Source: JACPYF01 sp947085525 (GTDB taxonomy: Bacteria > Patescibacteriota > Saccharimonadia > Saccharimonadales > Saccharimonadaceae). From it: 64,000 nucleotides of DNA. Positions 43,843 through 52,843 of the stretch are shown here, piece after piece (the stretch's first letter is position 1; each line of letters begins with the position of its first letter). The notes below the pieces were generated by a model. It was not told the DNA's origin. It did no database searches and saw nothing but the letters and a program-made list of their open reading frames with translations. The stretch covers positions 59,892 to 123,891 of the forward strand of contig CAMTWU010000003.1 of the NCBI GenBank assembly GCA_947085525.1, in the 5' to 3' direction. Both the position numbers and the translations under genes were made by a program.

Positions 43843-45663
43843 ATGACAGACCCAAAACAAATTCGTAATGTTGCTATTATTGCCCACGTTGACCACGGTA
43901 AAACTACTTTAGTTGATGGGCTTTTAAAGCAATCCAACACTTTTCGCGATAACCAAGCCGAAATGAACCAAGACTTGATCATGGACAGCGGCGATCAAGA
44001 GCACGAACGTGGCATCACTATTACCGCAAAACAAACTGCGGTCTATCATGATGATTACAAAATTAACATTGTTGATACTCCAGGTCACGCAGATTTCAGT
44101 GGTGAAGTTGAGCGAACACTTAACATGGCTGACGGCGTGCTATTGATTGTTGACGCCCAAGAAGGTCCAATGCCACAGACAAAATTCGTGTTGTCTAAAG
44201 CCCTAGAGCTTGGCCTCAAGCCAGTTGTCGTCATTAACAAAATCGATAAACCATCTCGTCGCGTCGCCGAAGTCAAAGACGAAATTGACGATCTATTCCT
44301 AGAACTTGCGATTGACGATGCTCAATTGCACTACCCAGTGTATTTCGCGATTGGTCGCGAAGGTAAGGCTTGGAAAGAAATGCCAGAAAACCCAGAAGAA
44401 AAAGGCGATTTAAGCCCAATTTTCGATGCAATCATAGGCGATATCCCAGCCCCAGAAGTCGACACAACCAAACCTTTGCAGCTACTCGTCACATCCCTGC
44501 AATACGACAGCTTCCTAGGCAAATACGCAATTGGTCGCATCTCTCGCGGAACTATCAAGAAATCTCAACCTGTAGTGCTCATCAAGGCTGACGGCAGCAA
44601 AGTAAACGCCAAAATTGACAAACTATTTGCCTATCGTGGCCTCAACCGCGAAGAAATCGACAGCGCAATAGCTGGCGACATTGTCGCATTAACAGGTATC
44701 GGTGACGCACATATCGGGGAAACTATCGCAGATAGCGAAAACCCAGAGGCATTACCTGTGCTAGAAGTTGAAGCTCCGACACTGTCTATGTACCTAGGTC
44801 CAAACACCAGCCCGCTAAAGGGTAAAGAAGGTGAATTCACGACTTCTCGCCAGATTGGCGACCGTTTGAAGCAAGAGCTAGAGACAAACGTTGCCTTGCG
44901 TGTAGAAGACGAAGGTATCGGCTTCAAAGTATCTGGTCGTGGTGAATTACACCTTTCTGTTTTGATTGAAACACTTCGTCGTGAAGGTTTCGAGTTCGAA
45001 GTTGGTCGTCCGCAAGTTGTGACGATTCAAAAAGACGGCGTTGAACAAGAACCAGTCGAAGAATTATTAATCGAAGTAGGCTCAGAATTTGTCGGTGCAA
45101 TATCACAAGAGCTTGGCCAACGTCGTGGTGAAATGACTCATCAAGAAACAACTAGCTCCGGTGCGATTCGTCAGACCTATATCATTGCAACTCGCAGCCT
45201 AATCGGTCTTCGCAACTTGCTCATGACCGCTACAAAAGGTACCGTCATCATGCACAGCCTACCACACGGTTACCAACCAATGGGTCCAAAGCTACAACAA
45301 CACCGTAACGGCGCGCTGATCGCTACCGAAGCCGGTTCAACAACAGCCTACGCATTAGATAACTCTGCGGCGCGTGGCATCATGTATGTTGGTCCAGGAA
45401 CAACTGTCTATCAGGGTATGATCGTTGGTCTCTACAATCGCCAAGGTGACCTCGACGTCAACGTATGTAAAGGCAAACAGCTCACAAACATGCGTACCAG
45501 CAGTAGCGATGGTACCGTTCAATTAACGCCTTTTACAGACCTTTCATTAGAACAATCAATTGACTTTATCGAAGACGACGAACTATTAGAAGTCACTCCA
45601 AAAAGCCTCCGTCTACGCAAACGTTTCCTAGACCCAAACCAACGCAAACGAAACAAACAATAA
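43843..45663 (+). CDS. typA: Ribosome-associated GTPase TypA/BipA
   Basis: TypA (606 aa) is an EF-G-like translational GTPase involved in 50S assembly and stress. G1 IAHVDHGKTTL (~12-22), switch I EHERGITI, G3 DTPGHADF, G4 NKIDKP, domain II, and C-terminal domains V and the TypA-specific CTD (ESIDFIEDDELLEVTPKSLRLRK) are present. The frame extends to 43831, but MTDPKQIRNVAIIAHVDHG matches family starts. It sits alone after the tRNA-Leu region. Length is normal. Confidence 0.96.
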   Translation: MTDPKQIRNVAIIAHVDHGKTTLVDGLLKQSNTFRDNQAEMNQDLIMDSGDQEHERGITITAKQTAVYHDDYKINIVDTPGHADFSGEVERTLNMADGVLLIVDAQEGPMPQTKFVLSKALELGLKPVVVINKIDKPSRRVAEVKDEIDDLFLELAIDDAQLHYPVYFAIGREGKAWKEMPENPEEKGDLSPIFDAIIGDIPAPEVDTTKPLQLLVTSLQYDSFLGKYAIGRISRGTIKKSQPVVLIKADGSKVNAKIDKLFAYRGLNREEIDSAIAGDIVALTGIGDAHIGETIADSENPEALPVLEVEAPTLSMYLGPNTSPLKGKEGEFTTSRQIGDRLKQELETNVALRVEDEGIGFKVSGRGELHLSVLIETLRREGFEFEVGRPQVVTIQKDGVEQEPVEELLIEVGSEFVGAISQELGQRRGEMTHQETTSSGAIRQTYIIATRSLIGLRNLLMTATKGTVIMHSLPHGYQPMGPKLQQHRNGALIATEAGSTTAYALDNSAARGIMYVGPGTTVYQGMIVGLYNRQGDLDVNVCKGKQLTNMRTSSSDGTVQLTPFTDLSLEQSIDFIEDDELLEVTPKSLRLRKRFLDPNQRKRNKQ

Positions 45664-45669
45664 GAAATT

Positions 45670-46788
45670 TTAGCGAACGCTTCTGTATGTAGGCGACTGC
45701 ACCTTTGGTCGCATGACTATTTGCCATAGTTGCAGATTGCGGCTCCGGAAGCCTGCTGCACATGACAATAGATAATATTCCCACATACGTTTGAATCGCT
45801 CATCATAAAAATCTTCTAGTTCATCCCAGTGTGTAATGAAATTTTTGTGCCACGCCATCAAGGTTTTGTCGTAATCTGGGCCAAAGTTATGGATATCCTC
45901 AATAATCAATTTTTTCTCAACAGTCTTTGAGATTTGTGAGATTGAAGGTAAATTACCGCCAGGGAATATGTATTTATCCATCCATGGATCGCCCGAACGA
46001 ACTGACATATTGCTGCCGATTGTGTGGTGGAGCATTAATCCGTCGTCTTTTATCAGTTTTTTGCAAATGTCAAAGAACTTGCCGTAGTTTTTGTAGCCAA
46101 CATGCTCTAACATACCGATCGACACTATTCGGTCAAACTTGCCTGTCATATCTCGGTAATCTTTTTGCTCAATTTTTACATCCAAGCCTTTTGTTAGTTG
46201 TCGGGCTAGTTTGACTTGCTCGACCGCAGGGCTGATACCGGTGACTTTGACACCATAATTTTCAGCTGCATATTTGGAAAAACCACCCCAGCCACAGCCA
46301 ATATCCAGCAAGGTCATACCTTTTTTGAGTTCTAGTTTTTCACATATTAGTTTTAGTTTTGCTTCCTGAGCTTCATCCAGCGTTTTAGCATCTTTCCAGT
46401 AGGCGCATGAATATATCATCCGTCCGTCCAGCATTCGTTCGTACAGGTCGTTGCCAATATTGTAGTGATGAGCAGCGTTTTTGCGCGCTCGTTTAGTAGT
46501 TTGACGATTCGTGAGGGTTGAAATTGCTGCCAACCATAATATCTCTGGGCTAGCTTTTACCTTATTTTCCAAATCTGCGTTTAGTACTCTGGTTATTACC
46601 TCATCTGGAGCTTTACTATCCCACCAGCCATCCATATAGCCTTCACCAATACCTAAACCTTGGTGCTTTAGGGCTCTTTTGTAAAAGCGCTCATCGTGTA
46701 TCTGAATATCAAATGGTCTATTGCCGTTAATTTTTATATCTGCGTGTTTTAGCAAGGTATTTACGATATGTTTATCACGATCTGTCAT
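45670..46788 (-). CDS. cfa: Cyclopropane-fatty-acyl-phospholipid synthase-type methyltransferase
   Basis: This 372-aa SAM-dependent enzyme of the CFA synthase family adds a methylene bridge to unsaturated phospholipid acyl chains. Present are an N-terminal lipid-binding part (FDIQIHDERFYKRALKHQ, GIGEGYMDGWWDS), the HHYNIGNDLYERMLD segment, MIYSCAYW, SAM motif LLDIGCGWGGFSKYA (~167-181), and the active-site region MLEHVGYKNY with catalytic HxxG-like residues. A GTG at 46806 is possible, but ATG 46788 is preferred because TATAGT ends 9 bases before it. CFA synthase is not common in the smallest CPR genomes. Confidence 0.9.
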   Translation of the reverse strand: MTDRDKHIVNTLLKHADIKINGNRPFDIQIHDERFYKRALKHQGLGIGEGYMDGWWDSKAPDEVITRVLNADLENKVKASPEILWLAAISTLTNRQTTKRARKNAAHHYNIGNDLYERMLDGRMIYSCAYWKDAKTLDEAQEAKLKLICEKLELKKGMTLLDIGCGWGGFSKYAAENYGVKVTGISPAVEQVKLARQLTKGLDVKIEQKDYRDMTGKFDRIVSIGMLEHVGYKNYGKFFDICKKLIKDDGLMLHHTIGSNMSVRSGDPWMDKYIFPGGNLPSISQISKTVEKKLIIEDIHNFGPDYDKTLMAWHKNFITHWDELEDFYDERFKRMWEYYLLSCAAGFRSRNLQLWQIVMRPKVQSPTYRSVR

Positions 46789-46797
46789 GTCATATTC

Positions 46798-46803
46798 ACT
46801 ATA
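46798..46803 (-). promoter_or_regulatory. -10 box of cfa
   Basis: Minus-strand TATAGT ends 9 bases before ATG 46788, supporting that start over the upstream GTG. Confidence 0.45.
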
Positions 46804-46823
46804 CACCTATCTAAATTGGGTGT

Positions 46824-46894
46824 CTAGAAATGGTCACGGATATGAGAGAAGCTATAATCCCAATCGGCGTCAGCTTTTTATGTAGGTTGAGTAT
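46824..46894 (-). pseudogene. Decayed copy of the 3' end of the FAD-linked oxidase gene
   Basis: About 70 bases match the last ~65 bases of the oxidase gene at 47246-47320 with scattered differences. The minus-strand translation ends DADWDYSFSHIRDHF-stop, against DADWDYSYSHIREKF-stop in the intact gene. A stop codon interrupts it just upstream. It is therefore the remnant of a duplicated oxidase, now separated from the intact copy by the small membrane gene. Confidence 0.8.
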
Positions 46895-46901
46895 CATATA
46901 A

Positions 46902-47233
46902 CTATTGCCACGGAAATATAATACTGTCAAAGTAACCTCGTACCATATCACCAATCGCTCCAAACAAATTACCTACAGTAATGGCGAGAAGAAGTGCACC
47001 AAGGACTGGTATAGATAAAAAAGCGATACCAAGTACACTCAATACCCACGCGGATCCTTGTGGTTTTTGTTTAATTAAATAGTTTACTAACAATATAATG
47101 TCAATAAACCAAACAAATACAAATAGGTACAATATAAAAATCCCACCAAAACCTATTGAATCGCTGAAGATGATGGGTATTCCAAGTATAATGGGCAGTA
47201 AGTTTAATAAGATAACTTTATTTTTTTACTCAT
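46902..47233 (-). pseudogene. Small membrane protein, frameshifted in an A7 run
   Basis: AAAGGAG (47247-47241) and ATG at 47233 open a frame MSKKIKLSY that stops after 9 codons. Shifting frame in the A7 run at 47227-47221 restores one continuous ~110-aa protein beginning MSKKNKVILLNLLPIILGIP. It has three or four hydrophobic helices and ends in GYFDSIIFPWQ. As sequenced, only a TTG-started 76-aa frame (46902-47132) remains open. It may be a sequencing slip, transcriptional slippage or real inactivation. The family is unknown. Confidence 0.65.
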
Positions 47234-47245
47234 TTGTATTCTCCT

Positions 47246-48910
47246 TTAAAATTTTTCTCTTATGTGACTATAGCTGTAATCCCAATCGGCGTCAGCTTTT
47301 TTGTGAGGGTTGAATATATTATCTGGGTCAAAGATTTGTTTGGTTTGTTTGAAAATATCTAGCATTGATTCGCCGTACATTTCTTTGAGCCACGGTCCAC
47401 GTACGAGTCCGTCGTTGTGTTCACCGCTCAAGCTACCACCGTATTTGAGCACCAAATGATTAACTTCCTTCATAGCTGGTAGTAGTTTGCGGCGATCAGC
47501 CGGGTCTTCTAGTTTCATCAAGGGGATAATATGAAAGTTCCCATCGCCTAGATGTCCAGCAACAGTCGCCAATAGTTTGTATTTCTTGATGATCTTGCGT
47601 ACTTGCGGCAGGAACTCTGCCAGATGTTCAGGGTTGACTACGAAATCATCAATAAATGGGGCAGTGTGCTTGTCTTTTACTTTACTACGCAGCAGCTGGA
47701 AACTTTGGCGTCGCATGATCCAGAATTTCTCACTTTTACCCTCGGTTGGATCTTCTTCAAATCCATTGATTTCGTAACGAGCATGGTATTTACTCAGAGC
47801 TTTGTGAGTTTCTTTGATTCGTGTTCTGACAACATCTTCCGTTTCGCCGTTAAACTCTATCATTAGAATAAGCTTTGGGAAGCCTTTGAGAAATTGCAAA
47901 CCAGTCGGCGCAAGTCCCAGCAGCAATTTAAACCACTTTTTAAATCCTAATTTCGGTAAAAAACTAGGTAAAAACTTCATACCTAGTAGCATAGTCGCAT
48001 CATCAAAACATTCCAGAGTAGCGGGTTTGTGTGCCAACACTTTTGGTATGAGCTCACCCAGGTCGTCGATATCCTTTAGAAATAGTACCAACAAGCCCGA
48101 GTGTTTTCGTCTGTTCACTAAATCAAACTGAGTCTTTGTCACAAGTCCTAGGGTTCCTTGTGCCCCCACGATAACCTTTGTTAGGTCAAATACTCCTGTT
48201 TCGCGGTCCCACACGTTCCACAGGTGATATCCGGTCGAATCTTTACTCACATTCGGCTTGGCGGCTTTGATTGCGTCGTAGTTATCCTCAATCAGCTCAT
48301 ACATACCTTTATAGACACGACCTTCAAAATCTTTTTTTGCCATTTTCTTGATTAGCTGTGCTCTTGTCAGCGGCATGACTGGCCTACGTATACCATCAGC
48401 GAATACGAAATCAATAGATTTGACATAATTATCCGTTTTGCCATATTCCAGTGATTTCTCACCGCCACTGTTGTTATTGACCATTCCACCAACAGTACAG
48501 AGGTCGCGGCTAGCAGGATAGCTCGGTAGTAAGCTGTTATGATCTATAGTCCGTGCATCAAAATCACGATAGTAGACACCCGGCTGAGCTGTCGCGCTAT
48601 TGTGATTGACATCAATAATCATGTTTAAATGTTTTGAAAAATCAACAATTATTGAATCATTTATAGCCCCGCCCGACATGTCTGTTCCTGCAGACCTAGC
48701 AGTCAGTGACAAGTGCGGATGTTTCTTTTTGTTATTATTCACAAAATGAGTCAATAGCTCGACGTCTTCACTATCCAGTGGATATGCAACAAGTTTGGGT
48801 ATAATCTCGAACATACTAGCGTCATGAGAATATGTTTCGAGGGTTGTTTGATCAGACAGTAACTCACCTTTAAATCCGGTTGCACGGATATCGCGTATTA
48901 GTTCACTCAT
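47246..48910 (-). CDS. FAD-binding oxidase (D-lactate dehydrogenase / GlcD-like)
   Basis: This 554-aa protein has an N-terminal PCMH-type FAD-binding domain (VAYPLDSEDVELLTHFV; LTARSAGTDMSGGAI; ASRDLCTVGGMVNNNSGG) and a C-terminal FAD-oxidase domain (ATVAGHLGDGNFHIIPL; GGSLSGEHNDGLVRGPWL). This layout fits D-lactate, D-2-hydroxyglutarate or glycolate dehydrogenases that pass electrons to quinones. No Fe-S cluster domain is fused. The start is ATG 48910, with a TATGCT box 8 bases upstream; the frame itself runs to 48985. It is divergent from NDH-2, 59 bp apart, suggesting joint electron entry to a quinone pool. Confidence 0.9.
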   Translation of the reverse strand: MSELIRDIRATGFKGELLSDQTTLETYSHDASMFEIIPKLVAYPLDSEDVELLTHFVNNNKKKHPHLSLTARSAGTDMSGGAINDSIIVDFSKHLNMIIDVNHNSATAQPGVYYRDFDARTIDHNSLLPSYPASRDLCTVGGMVNNNSGGEKSLEYGKTDNYVKSIDFVFADGIRRPVMPLTRAQLIKKMAKKDFEGRVYKGMYELIEDNYDAIKAAKPNVSKDSTGYHLWNVWDRETGVFDLTKVIVGAQGTLGLVTKTQFDLVNRRKHSGLLVLFLKDIDDLGELIPKVLAHKPATLECFDDATMLLGMKFLPSFLPKLGFKKWFKLLLGLAPTGLQFLKGFPKLILMIEFNGETEDVVRTRIKETHKALSKYHARYEINGFEEDPTEGKSEKFWIMRRQSFQLLRSKVKDKHTAPFIDDFVVNPEHLAEFLPQVRKIIKKYKLLATVAGHLGDGNFHIIPLMKLEDPADRRKLLPAMKEVNHLVLKYGGSLSGEHNDGLVRGPWLKEMYGESMLDIFKQTKQIFDPDNIFNPHKKADADWDYSYSHIREKF

Positions 48911-48918
48911 TACCCTCA

Positions 48919-48959
48919 AGCATAAACGTATTGCAGTCAATCCGCAAGAGTTATATACT
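48919..48959. promoter_or_regulatory. Back-to-back promoters of the FAD oxidase and NDH-2
   Basis: Minus-strand TATGCT (48924-48919) ends 8 bases before the oxidase ATG, and plus-strand TATACT (48954-48959) ends 10 bases before the NDH-2 ATG at 48970. The 59-bp gap could hold a shared regulator site. Confidence 0.4.
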
Positions 48960-48969
48960 ATGCAAACAG

Positions 48970-50172
48970 ATGAGTAAAAAAACAAATGAACAAAAACAAC
49001 AAATAGTTGTCGTCGGTGGTGGATTTGGCGGTATCAAGGCAGCGCTAGAGCTTAGTCGTAACGAAGAATTTGCAGTCACGTTGGTTTCAGACAAAGCTGA
49101 CTTTCGCTATAACCCAACACTATATCACACTGCAACTGGCGGTGTATTTCGACAATCAGCCATACCGTTATCAGGTATTCTAGAAGGCGGAAGTATCAAT
49201 TTCATCCAAGGAAAAATGACAAAACTCGACCGTATCACACGCTCAATCGAGCTCGATACCGATCAAGTCATTGCCTATGACAAATTAGTCCTAGCACTGG
49301 GAGTCGTCACAAATTACTTTGGCATAGAAGGGTTGAGCGAGTTTTCATATGGCATCAAATCACCCGAGGAAGTGCTGCGATTCAAGGCGCACCTACACAA
49401 GTTACTAAAAGACGAAGGTAAACCAGATATCAACTACATTATTGTTGGTGGTGGTGCGACCGGGGTTGAGCTGGCTGGTGCGCTACCGACATATATTCGG
49501 CAGATTATGAAACGTCACGGTATCAAAAACCGTACGATCAACGTCAAGCTAATCGAAGCTGCACCTCACATTTTGCCAAATTCCGCTGAAAAAGTATCGA
49601 TTGCAGTCTGTAGACGCCTCAAAAAACTCGGTGTCCAAGTAATGACACACAAAATTGTCCAAGGTCTAGACGAAGACAGTCTGATGGTCAGTAGTAAGGA
49701 CATCCCATCTCACACTGTTGTCTGGACTGCCGGAACAGCTAACAACCCGTTCTTTAAAGAAAATGATTTTAATCTCACCGAGCGTGGCAAGGTAATCGTC
49801 GACGAATATTTGATGGCCGAAGATTCTATATATGTTATCGGGGACAACGCTCATACGCCACATTCAGGCTTGGCTCAGACTGCAGTATATGACGGACATT
49901 ATGTGGTGCATGATATCGAAGCAAAGTTTCACGGCAATGAGGGCCATCCTTATCGACCAAAACACCCAGCAACAGTTGTACCTGTCGGCTATGGTTGGGC
50001 AGCATTTGAATACAAAAAACTACATGTCACGGGGTGGCTGGGCTGGTTTGTACGCGAAGCGGCCGATTGGATAGGTTATCACGATCTCGAGCCGTGGTGG
50101 AAAGCCTCACAACAATGGGCAACTGAGTTTGCCAACGAAGAGGACTGTGAAGTCTGTGCCAAGGTCAAGTAG
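48970..50172 (+). CDS. ndh: Type II NADH dehydrogenase (NDH-2)
   Basis: This 400-aa flavoprotein of the pyridine nucleotide-disulphide oxidoreductase family has an FAD site IVVVGGGFGGIKAALEL (~12-28), an NADH site YIIVGGGATGVELAGALP (~155-172), and the second FAD signature IYVIGDNAHT (~286-295). The C-terminus has aromatic amphipathic segments (LGWFVREAADWIGYHDLEPWW in two stretches) suited to membrane association. It oxidises NADH and reduces quinone without pumping protons. The start is ATG 48970. Its presence suggests quinone-linked respiration or NADH disposal, not universal in CPR. Confidence 0.9.
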   Translation: MSKKTNEQKQQIVVVGGGFGGIKAALELSRNEEFAVTLVSDKADFRYNPTLYHTATGGVFRQSAIPLSGILEGGSINFIQGKMTKLDRITRSIELDTDQVIAYDKLVLALGVVTNYFGIEGLSEFSYGIKSPEEVLRFKAHLHKLLKDEGKPDINYIIVGGGATGVELAGALPTYIRQIMKRHGIKNRTINVKLIEAAPHILPNSAEKVSIAVCRRLKKLGVQVMTHKIVQGLDEDSLMVSSKDIPSHTVVWTAGTANNPFFKENDFNLTERGKVIVDEYLMAEDSIYVIGDNAHTPHSGLAQTAVYDGHYVVHDIEAKFHGNEGHPYRPKHPATVVPVGYGWAAFEYKKLHVTGWLGWFVREAADWIGYHDLEPWWKASQQWATEFANEEDCEVCAKVK

Positions 50173-50291
50173 ACTATTTGATATCGTCAGGTAAATAACT
50201 CTCTCAAAAACCCACAACCTACTTTTTTCATTATTGCCAACTATGACCTCATAGCCCATACTTGATATAACAAGGTGGATATATAAAAAAC

Positions 50292-51893
50292 ATGAAAAAG
50301 CCCCGCAAGATCAGACTACCCAGTCCTCAGGACATTATCGACCCACAGTTGGTTAAACTGACGGGTCTTGGTCCCACCCTTACCAAGAAATCACCCGAGG
50401 AAGAACTGAGTGATTTGTTCCAAGACGTCCAAATGAGTCACCTGTATGGTGACGGCAAAACTTTTGTTGATCTCGTTCCGACTAAACGTATACAAAAGAT
50501 TGCCGAAGAATATGCCCTAGAACGTTTGTCTCCAGACTTTAGTCTCAAAGAGTTTGTATCTCGACACTTTTATATGTTTGGCGAGACAAAGGGCAAACAC
50601 TATCTCAGCGATCCTAGTAGCACACCAGTTGAACATATTAATGAGCTATGGAAGGTCCTGCGGCGTCGCAATGTCAAAGACAAAGGTTCATTATTAGCCT
50701 TGCCATACACCTATATTGCACCTGGTGGGCGCTTCCGCGAGCAGTTTTACTGGGACAGTTATTTCATTATGCTGGGACTCGCCAGTGAAGGTCACTTTGA
50801 ATTCATCGAAGGCATGATGAAAAACTATACCCACTTGATCCGCAAATACGGCATCATTCCATCAGCAAACCGATCGTATTTCCTCAGTCGTTCGCAACCA
50901 CCGTTTCTCTCGCATATGGTAGAGTTGTTGGCTCGCAAAAAAGGCCGCCGCACTGCGCTGATCAGTTATTTACCATATATGTTAGCAGAATACCGATTCT
51001 GGATGAAAAGCGACAAAGCATTCAAAGCAGGCACTGCACCTGCGTCGCACCGTGTAGCTCGCATGCCCGATGGCGAAATCTTGAACAGATATTTTGATGA
51101 CAAACGCACTGCTCGACCAGAATCATACAAAGAAGACTTTGAAACATTGCAAAACGCAGCACCGCAACACGCCAGTCGCGTATATCTAGACCTACGCGCA
51201 GCTGCCGAGTCAGGTTGGGACTTTTCATCACGGTGGTTTCGCAAGGCAGACGACATCAGCACTATTCACACGACCGATATCATACCAGTTGATCTGAACT
51301 GTTTGCTGTACCACCTCGAATCATTGATTGCCGAGGCGTATTCGGGTCTACTGCAGCCATTCTTTGCACGAAAGTTCAAAACCTTAGCTAGCAAGCGTAA
51401 GAAAGCCATAAACAAATATTGCTGGAGCGAGGAAAAACGCTATTTTTATGACTATGATTTTGTGCGCAAACAACACACGCCGAGCCTCAATGTCGCTGGC
51501 TTTTATCCGTTATTTGTTGGTATTGCTACTGGCAAACAAGCTGAAATGGCAGCAAAAACCCTCGAGAGGAATTTACTCAAATCTGGTGGGGTACAAACAA
51601 CCACCAAAAATACGGGACAACAATGGGATGCGCCGAATGGCTGGGCGCCGTTGCAGTGGATTGTTATCAAAGGTCTGCGTAACTATGGTCATGATGAACT
51701 GGCAGATGATATCAAAAAACGCTGGATCGATACTAATCTAAAGATATACAATGACGAATTCAAAATGGTAGAGAAATATAATGTTGACCAATCCTACCAC
51801 AAGGCTGGAGGCGGCGAATACCCACTGCAAGATGGCTTTGGCTGGACCAACGGTGTGTTGCAAGCTTTGTTAAAAGACGAAGATTTGAAATAA
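50292..51893 (+). CDS. Trehalase (GH37)
   Basis: This 533-aa enzyme hydrolyses trehalose to glucose. Both trehalase signatures are present: PGGRFREQFYWDSY (~144-157) and QWDAPNGWAP (~444-453), plus a GGGEYPLQDGFGWTNGV region (~508-524). There is no signal peptide, so it is cytoplasmic and would need imported trehalose. AAGGTGG lies upstream of the ATG behind a TGATATAAC box. Trehalose is abundant in Actinobacteria, the usual Saccharibacteria hosts, so a scavenging role is a sensible inference. Confidence 0.93.
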   Translation: MKKPRKIRLPSPQDIIDPQLVKLTGLGPTLTKKSPEEELSDLFQDVQMSHLYGDGKTFVDLVPTKRIQKIAEEYALERLSPDFSLKEFVSRHFYMFGETKGKHYLSDPSSTPVEHINELWKVLRRRNVKDKGSLLALPYTYIAPGGRFREQFYWDSYFIMLGLASEGHFEFIEGMMKNYTHLIRKYGIIPSANRSYFLSRSQPPFLSHMVELLARKKGRRTALISYLPYMLAEYRFWMKSDKAFKAGTAPASHRVARMPDGEILNRYFDDKRTARPESYKEDFETLQNAAPQHASRVYLDLRAAAESGWDFSSRWFRKADDISTIHTTDIIPVDLNCLLYHLESLIAEAYSGLLQPFFARKFKTLASKRKKAINKYCWSEEKRYFYDYDFVRKQHTPSLNVAGFYPLFVGIATGKQAEMAAKTLERNLLKSGGVQTTTKNTGQQWDAPNGWAPLQWIVIKGLRNYGHDELADDIKKRWIDTNLKIYNDEFKMVEKYNVDQSYHKAGGGEYPLQDGFGWTNGVLQALLKDEDLK

Positions 51894-51918
51894 AAAACCG
51901 ACAACTTCTGTTGTCGGT
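51891..51918. terminator. Terminator at the trehalase end
   Basis: ACCGACAAC (51897-51905) and GTTGTCGGT (51910-51918) form a 9-bp stem. On the minus strand it is followed by six T, so it also ends the opposing gene. A second hairpin GCTCCCTG/CAGGGAGC lies at ~51930-51957. Confidence 0.75.
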
Positions 51919-51966
51919 ATAGTCGTTATGCTCCCTGACCCATGTTGGCCAGGGAGCTCTTTACAC

Positions 51967-52584
51967 TCAGCCCCCCAGGATTTTGCTGTAGTCCTGCGGA
52001 CTGAGCTTGATCGTGGCTGACTGAAAGTAATCCTGCACCAAAGGTCCTAATTGACCTGTTTCTTTCAGGTTTTTAAACCATTGATTCTTCTCAAGTGGCT
52101 TAGTCTCCTGTTCAAAATATGGCACGATCATCCAGTGCAGCTTCGTGCCGTGCTCGTCGAGGTATTTGTAGACCTCATGACTTATCCTGAGACGGATACT
52201 TGATTTACCTGTCGTTTGGATGAACTTGATCTTGCTTACAGGTAGTTCCAGGATGTAACTGTCTCGTCCATGTTTGAAATTGACGGACAATGCTGAGGCA
52301 GGTTGCAGGCTTACTCGTGCGTATGACGAGAAAAGTCCAGCAGACGCCTCTGCATATCCACTCGATCCTTCAATCCGCTTTCCGTAGCGAAAGGGGTATG
52401 CCCTGCCTGACTGGAGGTGAAATGCCTTGTCAGAAACCTTTGCAGCTGACACTCCGTCGCTGTAGTTGGGACCGCTTGACATCACCAAAGTTATGAAAAG
52501 CGCTATCACTGAGATGACTACATAGAAAATGATGATTGGAAGAATCACCTCCTCTGCGAACTTTCCCGAAGAATTGTTGCTCAT
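51967..52584 (-). CDS. Membrane-anchored protein, unknown
   Basis: This 205-aa protein has one N-terminal transmembrane helix (~13-36, ILPIIIFYVVISVIALFITL), then a beta-rich outer domain (ARVSLQPASALSVNFKHG, SKIKFIQTTGKSSIRLRIS) and a helical C-terminus. The start is ATG 52584 with AAGGAG 5 bases upstream; the open frame continues to 52761 but overlaps tRNA-Phe. A promoter TTGCAA-17-CATACT lies at ~52664-52636 on the minus strand. I do not recognise the fold. Confidence 0.65.
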   Translation of the reverse strand: MSNNSSGKFAEEVILPIIIFYVVISVIALFITLVMSSGPNYSDGVSAAKVSDKAFHLQSGRAYPFRYGKRIEGSSGYAEASAGLFSSYARVSLQPASALSVNFKHGRDSYILELPVSKIKFIQTTGKSSIRLRISHEVYKYLDEHGTKLHWMIVPYFEQETKPLEKNQWFKNLKETGQLGPLVQDYFQSATIKLSPQDYSKILGG

Positions 52585-52690
52585 AGGTACTCCTTGGCGG
52601 AATTGGATATTTGTAAAGGTACGACTTGTAGAACAAAGTATGTACGAATTTGGTACAATTTGCAAGCACAAGGGTTTTATTATATGGTAA

Positions 52691-52718
52691 TAAAAATCGA
52701 CCACTTTCATGATCGATT
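52691..52718 (-). terminator. tRNA-Phe terminator
   Basis: On the minus strand AATCGA and TCGATT pair and are followed by TTTTATT, directly after the tRNA-Phe 3' end. Confidence 0.55.
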
Positions 52719-52726
52719 GATAATTT

Positions 52727-52802
52727 TGGTGGCTCCTCTCGGACTCGAACCGAGGACACAAGGCTCTTCAAGCCTCTGCTCTACCAACTGAGCTAAAGAG
52801 CC
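52727..52802 (-). tRNA. tRNA-Phe (GAA)
   Basis: A 76-nt tRNA with acceptor GGCTCTT/AGGAGCC, a normal D-loop AGTTGGTA, anticodon loop TTGAAGA (GAA), a normal T-loop TTCGAGT, and CCA encoded. Confidence 0.96.
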
Positions 52803-52843
52803 ACATACGGTAACAACAAGTTTACATTATAACAGATCAAATG

